In this document: piece by piece, positions 4,391 to 5,468 of the stretch
How positions within the stretch are numbered: the stretch's first letter is position 1
How the letters are laid out: the number at the start of each line of letters is the position of its first letter
From: DASYQV01 sp036005125
GTDB lineage: Bacteria; Acidobacteriota; Vicinamibacteria; Vicinamibacterales; UBA2999
Direction of reading: 5' to 3'
Assembly: GCA_036005125.1 (NCBI GenBank)
Contig: DASYQV010000018.1
Span: 1 to 5,468, forward strand
DNA: 5,468 nucleotides
Translations under genes and position numbers: made by a program
The notes under the pieces: model-generated
Database searches by the model: none
Seen by the model: only the letters and a program-made list of their open reading frames with translations
What the model was told of the DNA's origin: nothing

Positions 4391-5426
4391 GGGTGACCAC
4401 GGCGCCGTAGCTGCGGATTCCCGCCTCGACACGGTTCGCCTTGAGATACCGGTCGTACATCGCCCAGCTGGCGCGACGCAGCATCGGCAGATCGCCGCGC
4501 CGCAGACGCGACGCGACCGCTGCCAGATCGCGGCGCGGCCCGTCGGCAAGGGTGGCGGCTACCTGTTCGCGCTCCTTCGCGTTGAGCTCGCCCGCAACCT
4601 GCCAGTAGAGAAACAACCAGCCGCTGTACTGCGCGGGCTCGTCCGCACCCATACACGTCAACCAGCCCACGAAGTTTGCCTCCGCCTCGTGCGCGTACCC
4701 GGCCAAGTGCGCCCACTCGTGAGCTGTCACGAACGGCCGCTCGAAGGGGAGCAGATCCGGATTCGCAAGCACTTCGAGGCCGAACGGATTCACCATCCCA
4801 TCGACGCTCGTCCAACGGAGAAACGCTCCGAACAGCGTCCGCTTCAACCGGCCCGGCACCGCATCGGGTGCATCCGTCAGGCGCGCCTGCACATTGCGGT
4901 ACGAGCGCTGGAGTGCTTCGTCACGCCACACGGGCTCACGCCATCCGGCGAGGTGCGCCCTCGCGTGGAGCGTGTTGGCACGTTCGGTCGCGATCAATCC
5001 GAGCTTGACGACCTCCTCCGTCGATGGCGGGTTGGCGCCGATCTCGAGTCGGCTCGCCATCGGCAGCCGGCGGTAGTTGAACCCCCACAAGAGAAGAAAC
5101 GCCAGATAGACGCACGCCGCAGACACCACCGTGCGCCGCGTCGCGGCGGCCACGCGTGTCACGCGCCGGTCGTCGCCCGGCCGCAGCGCGCGCCACCACG
5201 TCCACGCCAGCCAGAGAAGGGCGCCTGTCGAAAGCAGGTCGAGCCACGGTACGGGGAGGACGTTGGACGCGGATGTCAACACGCGCTGCACGCGCGGGTA
5301 CGCGCCGGTCGCAAACCACCGTTCGACGATGCGTGGGCTCGTCGGGACGAACGCGGCCATCACGGCGACGAGCACGACCACGATCTCGAACCAGCGGCGA
5401 GGGAGAATCGCACGTCTGTCGATCAC
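4320..5426 (-). CDS. DUF3810 family membrane protein with HExxH zinc-peptidase motif
   Basis: The 368-aa predicted inner-membrane protein has three hydrophobic segments in its N-terminal third, at about residues 13-28 (EIVVVLVAVMAAFVP), 61-78 (WLDLLSTGALLWLAWTWW) and 99-116 (TVVSAACVYLAFLLLWGF). A large soluble domain follows. It contains VNPFGLEVLANPDLLPFERPFVTAHEWAHLAGYAHEAEANFVGWLTC: HEWAH at 236-240 is an HExxH zinc-binding motif, and the E in HEAEAN (247 or 249) is a likely third ligand, as in DUF3810 proteins. An FNYRRLPM motif follows the third segment. It is probably a metalloprotease, but substrate and activity are not established. The start shown is GTG at 5426-5424, just ahead of the first membrane segment, without a clear ribosome binding site. 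The frame stays open to the window edge (reading CEISGLKIDINIL), so a start outside the window is possible. Its stop lies inside the small gene on the opposite strand. Confidence 0.88.
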   Translation of the reverse strand: MIDRRAILPRRWFEIVVVLVAVMAAFVPTSPRIVERWFATGAYPRVQRVLTSASNVLPVPWLDLLSTGALLWLAWTWWRALRPGDDRRVTRVAAATRRTVVSAACVYLAFLLLWGFNYRRLPMASRLEIGANPPSTEEVVKLGLIATERANTLHARAHLAGWREPVWRDEALQRSYRNVQARLTDAPDAVPGRLKRTLFGAFLRWTSVDGMVNPFGLEVLANPDLLPFERPFVTAHEWAHLAGYAHEAEANFVGWLTCMGADEPAQYSGWLFLYWQVAGELNAKEREQVAATLADGPRRDLAAVASRLRRGDLPMLRRASWAMYDRYLKANRVEAGIRSYGAVVTLILRARFEDDWRPVRRAFAAPGP

Positions 5427-5468
5427 GAGAATGTTGATGTCAATTTTAAGCCCAGATATCTCGCATGG

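Overview
The window is GC-rich (clearly above 60% by eye) bacterial chromosomal DNA. Its gene content points to an Acidobacteriota member, possibly of the Vicinamibacteria/Luteitalea type. The signs are a DUF3810 membrane metalloprotease homologue, a baeRF-type release-factor-like protein with a GGWSQ loop, the 'ADTYPRQAGIDAVHYV' start typical of exported M1 aminopeptidases, and two families of short intergenic repeats. The taxonomic placement is recognition from memory, not a search result.

Layout. Bases 2-283 are the 3' end of a sensor histidine kinase (ATP-binding domain only; the rest lies outside the window). A 141-bp gap follows. Then comes a compact type II toxin-antitoxin pair: a DUF104/AF2212-like antitoxin (425-646) and a MazF/PemK-like endoribonuclease (643-999), overlapping by 4 bp. 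Bases 1102-1266 hold a 54-codon chimeric relic. Its front looks like the signal peptide and first residues of an M1 aminopeptidase, and its back looks like the last residues of a DUF4160 protein. It overlaps an intact DUF2442 gene (1244-1603), the usual downstream partner of DUF4160. Directly behind is a full-length Sua5/TsaC-type L-threonylcarbamoyladenylate synthase (1637-2722), a housekeeping tRNA-modification gene.

Bases 2723-2925 are noncoding and carry a 9-nt CTTCGTGRN repeat cluster, with inverted copies upstream, and a near-consensus sigma-54 (-24/-12) promoter. The promoter's predicted transcription start falls 2 nt before the ATG of the baeRF-like gene (2926-4077). Immediately after that gene is a roughly 100-bp imperfect palindrome built of CCTGAGGCC-type units. 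A small basic hypothetical gene follows (4196-4390), whose 3' end overlaps by 71 bp the convergent DUF3810 membrane metalloprotease-like gene on the minus strand (4320-5426).

How the genes relate. The left half reads as an accessory island of small stabilisation or toxin-antitoxin-like modules inserted near a two-component gene; the chimeric relic marks a rearrangement scar. The right half is chromosomal background: tRNA t6A synthesis, a putative ribosome-rescue or stress factor under probable sigma-54 control, and a membrane protease-like protein. I see no clearly novel multi-gene system. The most informative observations are the chimeric relic, the DUF104-MazF pairing with a possible leaderless promoter, the sigma-54 promoter on the baeRF gene, and the two repeat families.
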